A DNA stretch of 64,000 nucleotides. Origin: Xiphias gladius (Eukaryota > Chordata > Actinopteri > Istiophoriformes > Xiphiidae). How positions within the stretch are numbered: the first letter of the stretch is position 1; each line of letters begins with the position of its first letter. Shown one piece after another: positions 60,363 to 64,000 of this stretch. The notes under the pieces were generated by a model. It made no database searches, was not told the DNA's origin, and worked only from the letters and a program-made list of their open reading frames with translations. The stretch is taken from NCBI RefSeq assembly GCF_016859285.1, contig NC_053411.1, positions 6,696,001 to 6,760,000 on the forward strand. The letters run 5' to 3'. Both the position numbers and the translations under genes were made by a program.

Positions 60363-62769
60363 AGGGCAGGCAAGGTGAAGTTACAGAGAGTGGTCTGTTA
60401 AAGGAGAAATCCACTTTAATATCTTTATTACTTTGGTGTTAGACCTTGCCCAGATGTAAGTGGCAAATGTAGATAACATGTTTGCAGAAACATCAATTTC
60501 CACTTATTCGTCACAGTTCAGCCAGATCTAGCAAGTTCTCCAATGACAGTTACCTCAGTAGATCAAAATTAAAAGCAGCAAAGGCCTGTATGGGTTTAAC
60601 AGGACTTTCTTAAGCAGAAGTGACCAACTAAGTACCTCATATATGTGAAGGGATCAATGAGTGTACCACAAAGAAAACTACAACACTCAATCACAATATA
60701 ATTCCCTTAGAGGTTCAATATGTAACATTCAGAAAACCCTTGGTATTAATGACCCTGGTGGTCGTTAAGTGAACTGCAGTCAGCATCCTGGTGCTTGCGC
60801 ATGAGTACATACTCCATAGGTAAGCACGAGTGAGCAGCCTGGGCATTGGCCAAAACAGTGATGTAATGGTCAGACTGGGAAAGAAATTCAGCCCTGTATG
60901 GCACGTGGATAGAGGCAATTTAAGGATTACCAGAAGAAGGAGAAGGAGCAGTCTACCCTTCTGTCGCCACCAGACGATGTGGAGTTTTGAGAAGAGAGAC
61001 CAGCGGCGACGTAATGGCTAGTGCATGGAAGGAACATCTACTGGCAGTGGTGTGATGCTCCTGGACCTATCTGCAGGAACATGCACGTGGCACACTCCCC
61101 ACCCCCAATGACAGGCACACAGAGAGAGCTGGTAAAGTGACTGAAAGGGATGGTAAAAACTTGATTTTTTGACAGTCCTGGATTTGTCCTGGTAGGCCCA
61201 ATGTCCGACTACACAAGACTGAATGTGATTGACTTGCTTATGTTGATAGATGATAGATGTTATTATACTTTGACTTTGACTATAAACTATATTTGACTCT
61301 CCAGTGCTGGCCCAGGGCTAAAACGAAGTGTGGAGTAACCTCAGCATATCACACACACTTGAACTGCTGACATTGTGTGCGAGACACAGTGACCGTTTCT
61401 GTGAATCTGTCTTATGTGTCTGTCTTATGTCCTATGTGTCTATAGCTGTCTATGTGTCGGTCTTTGTGCGCGCGCCATGATTTAAAAGGTAGACTGTCCC
61501 GGAGATGTTATTATGGCTGTCGGCGATGTTGTTGTTGCTTTAAATTACATTTCAAGGATGGCTTGATGCTTGGCAGCATGAGACTGCGCTAAGTGGAGAA
61601 AAGTGACTAAGGTAGTTATGATTTGTGAAAGATAGAGGAAGAGACAGAGAGGAGGAAAAAAAAATCCAGCTTCCTTTTCTCAGTCGCTCCCTGAGGCCAG
61701 ATTCATCACAGTCTGATCTTTTGAATTCATGAATTGCAAGCAAGATATGAAATGGACAATCACAGATGTATCCAATCAACTGTGAAAATGGGCACAGATG
61801 AAGAATACATTGACCTTTACAGCTTTTCTGAATGGACAGGCTTGAATAGGCATCATGTGACACGGACAGTTGCAGAAAGAATTGTGTGTGTGTTTTTTTT
61901 TTTTTTTTTTTTTAGGAGAAATCACAAGAAATAAGCAAAACTGAGGAGAGTCCGAGCCTCTTTGGTGTCACTACTGGTTGTCGAACAGATGAAGCACTTG
62001 TTTCTCAAACACAGATTTACATTTACATCTACATTTCCCCTCCCTTCCCTGTGCTGTTATTTCTCTTTCTCTTTGCAATTCCACCCTGTTTGTACTGCTT
62101 TTACTCTTAAATTTTCTCCATATCTCCTGTCTCCATGTCTGTCTCACTCCCTCTCTGTCCTCCCGAAGTTCAGCTCTCGTATGTCCCTCTCTCTAAATGT
62201 TTCATCTGCTCTCTTCCAGTTAGTTTTCATGCTAAAATGTCAGGCTATAGTCTTGTTGTGTGGCAAAATACTTTTTACAGTGTTAATCTGTAAATGAAAA
62301 CTATCCAAGCACATTGGCCTACTCAGACATACATGCCTTCATCACCAAACTAGAAATCAGAGCCACAATCAACAGGTGGAGCATCAAGTGCATCAGACAG
62401 CCCTTATATTACGACTAAACAGTTTGAGACAGAAACAAAATATTCAAATTGCAGGCCTTAAAGCCAAAACAATAAGGTGAAAGATACTAAAATGCTCTGT
62501 TGAGCTGAAGGGAACTCTGTGGGTTCATCATTGTGAGCAGCTTCTTTCATTTTACACAATCATTTCACGCATTGTTGATGTAGAAATATTATAAAATCAG
62601 ACTTCCTACATAATGTAAAATCCCTGTTTTTCTGATATAAGAATGGTAATCATTTTAAAAACCTTCAACCCTAGTAACAATTTAGTCGTCACATAAATTC
62701 TATACAGAAATGATCAAGCTTACAGTGTTATTAGATTTATCATGAAAGTGGAACAAGAATAGTTACATT

Positions 62770-63310
62770 TTCTGTATTTCCCTTTGTCTCCTTTCTCCTC
62801 TTTTGCTGTCACTTTCATTTCCTTCCCTCTCTTTCCTCTCTTTTCCTTCCCTCCTCTATAGTCTCTGCCGCATCTTTTTTCTGATCACCTCCACTCTTGT
62901 CATTTCACTCATCAGGTTCACTCCCATCTGTCATCCTCTGTCAGTCTCTCTCTTGTTCTATCCTCTCACATCCCCAAATTCCCACTCTTTCTGTCTCTCT
63001 GCCTCTCCCCTCTCTCTCTCACCTTTGTTTCCCAGCTTGCCCTATTACTCTCTTCTCACCTTGTGCACTTCTCCATCTTTTGTCTGTCACTCCGATCTTG
63101 GGTTGTTTACTACCTTCATCCCTATGCCTCACCTCTCCCCTGTCTTCTCCCCCATCACTCCCATATGTCATTATACTGTCATTTCCTGCCTGGCTCAACA
63201 TCCTTTTCAATCATTAGAAATCTTACCCTGTCCTGCTCTATAACACTTTATCTTACATTATATTTTCTAATTACGTATCCATTTTGTCTTTTCTCTCCTG
63301 GTTGTTTCAA
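62770..63310. repeat. Polypyrimidine (C+T) block
   Basis: About 540 bp with strong C+T bias on the plus strand (tcctctcttttccttccctc, ctctccccgcctctccc-type runs). It produces long spurious frames rich in Ser, Leu and Pro. Confidence 0.75.
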
Positions 63311-63567
63311 TCCTTCTCTTGCCTGGCCTCTTCTTCTTTTCATTTGTGTGTAATCTGTCACAGCAGCATAAACCCAAACCTTGCTTATATAATCTGATAA
63401 GAGTCCACACACACATATAAGCTGTCCAGCCACGTTGCATGCATGGCTGCAGGTTGTTTCGGCATGCAATGTGTGTGTGTGAGACGGTGTGTTCACAAGT
63501 GCATGCATGTGTGATTGTGAAATCTTGCAAGTGTCACCTTCATTGGACCGTGTGGTTTGTATGTCTG

Positions 63568-63826
63568 TACTTGTACTTCTATCTTTGTGAGGACTAGATT
63601 GAATTTTAGACCTTAGAAGTGGGGACATTTTGGCTGGTCCTCACAGCTTTAAGGGGCTGTTTTAGGTGCAAGACTTAGTTTTTTGGTTCAGGTTAGAATC
63701 AGGTTTAGGTCAGGGTGAGGGTAAGGGTTGGGGCTAGGCATTTGGTTGTGATGGTTGAGGTTAGGGTAAGGGAATAGGGAATGCATTATGTCAATGAGTG
63801 TCCTCACAAAGGTGGAAGTACAAGTA
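63568..63826. mobile_element. Teleost inverted-repeat element with G-rich interior, 259 bp
   Basis: The left end 63568-63594 and right end 63800-63826 are inverted copies matching at 25 of 27 bases (tacttgtacttc, tttgtgaggac). The interior has ggggacattttggctggtcc and several ggttagggtaaggg units. It belongs to a widely dispersed fish family often found beside microsatellites. It is non-coding. Confidence 0.65.
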
Positions 63827-64000
63827 TGAGTGTGTGGAGGAAGCATCCTTGTGTCTGGTGATATTCTAATTGGATTAAAGAAGGGATGAGGATCGTAAGA
63901 GCGATAGATGGGAAAACAATAAAAAATAAAATGTTGCAGCAGTGGACAACAGGCGCTCTTAAATACCCATAATCCACTCCATTGTCATGCTACTGCATCT

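Larger units (their letters stand above)
57200..63560. other. Non-coding stretch with repeats, no exon accepted
   Basis: Mostly AT-rich. It holds (TG)n at 60293-60360, a MITE-like left end at 60400 (ttaaaggagaaatccacttt) without a matching right end, poly-T at 61890-61914, and a C+T-rich block at 62770-63310. A 121-codon frame at 59120-59485 has no recognised similarity. This could be the first intron of a gene starting near 55 kb. Confidence 0.5.

Noticed and set aside
62803-63243. 146-codon plus-strand frame rich in Ser, Leu and Pro
   Set aside because: It comes from the C+T-rich block; overlapping frames in other phases have the same composition.

Overview
This window is nuclear DNA from a ray-finned fish, probably a percomorph-type teleost. 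The genes have spliced vertebrate exons with GT-AG introns. (CA)n/(TG)n tracts and short inverted-repeat transposons of the kind common in teleost genomes are very dense. No bacterial, plasmid, phage or CRISPR feature is present, and most long open frames are (CA)n tracts or chance.

Six protein-coding genes can be read exon by exon, all in the first 40 kb. From left to right: (1) the last two exons of ppp2r5b, a B56-type regulatory subunit of protein phosphatase 2A (173-1804, +); (2) gphb5, the thyrostimulin beta subunit (9133-11009, +); (3) gpha2, the thyrostimulin alpha subunit (13319-14163, -), tail to tail with gphb5; (4) majin, the meiotic telomere-anchoring membrane protein, in nine coding exons (21773-31358, -); (5) an aldo-keto reductase (32097 or 32581 to 34394, +), head to head with majin; (6) bad, a BH3-only apoptosis regulator (37831-38848, -), with a GC-rich promoter near 40.0 kb. 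In majin, bad and the reductase all intron phases agree and the joined frames are open.

The most striking point is that both subunits of one heterodimeric hormone (thyrostimulin) sit 2.3 kb apart, next to a PP2A B56 gene and majin. As I recall the human map, GPHA2 lies beside PPP2R5B and MAJIN on 11q13, while GPHB5 lies beside PPP2R5E on 14q23. The window therefore looks like the undivided ancestral cluster that was split in the human lineage by loss after duplication.

From 40 to 64 kb I find no convincing coding exon. This part holds transposon relics (hAT-like, and TTAA-flanked fold-back elements), microsatellites and pyrimidine tracts. At about 54.95-55.75 kb there is a GC/CpG-rich block with two good splice donors, which looks like the promoter and 5' non-coding exon of a gene running off the right edge.

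Family assignments rest on remembered family sequences; no database search was run. Splice sites were placed by eye from consensus, frame and phase.
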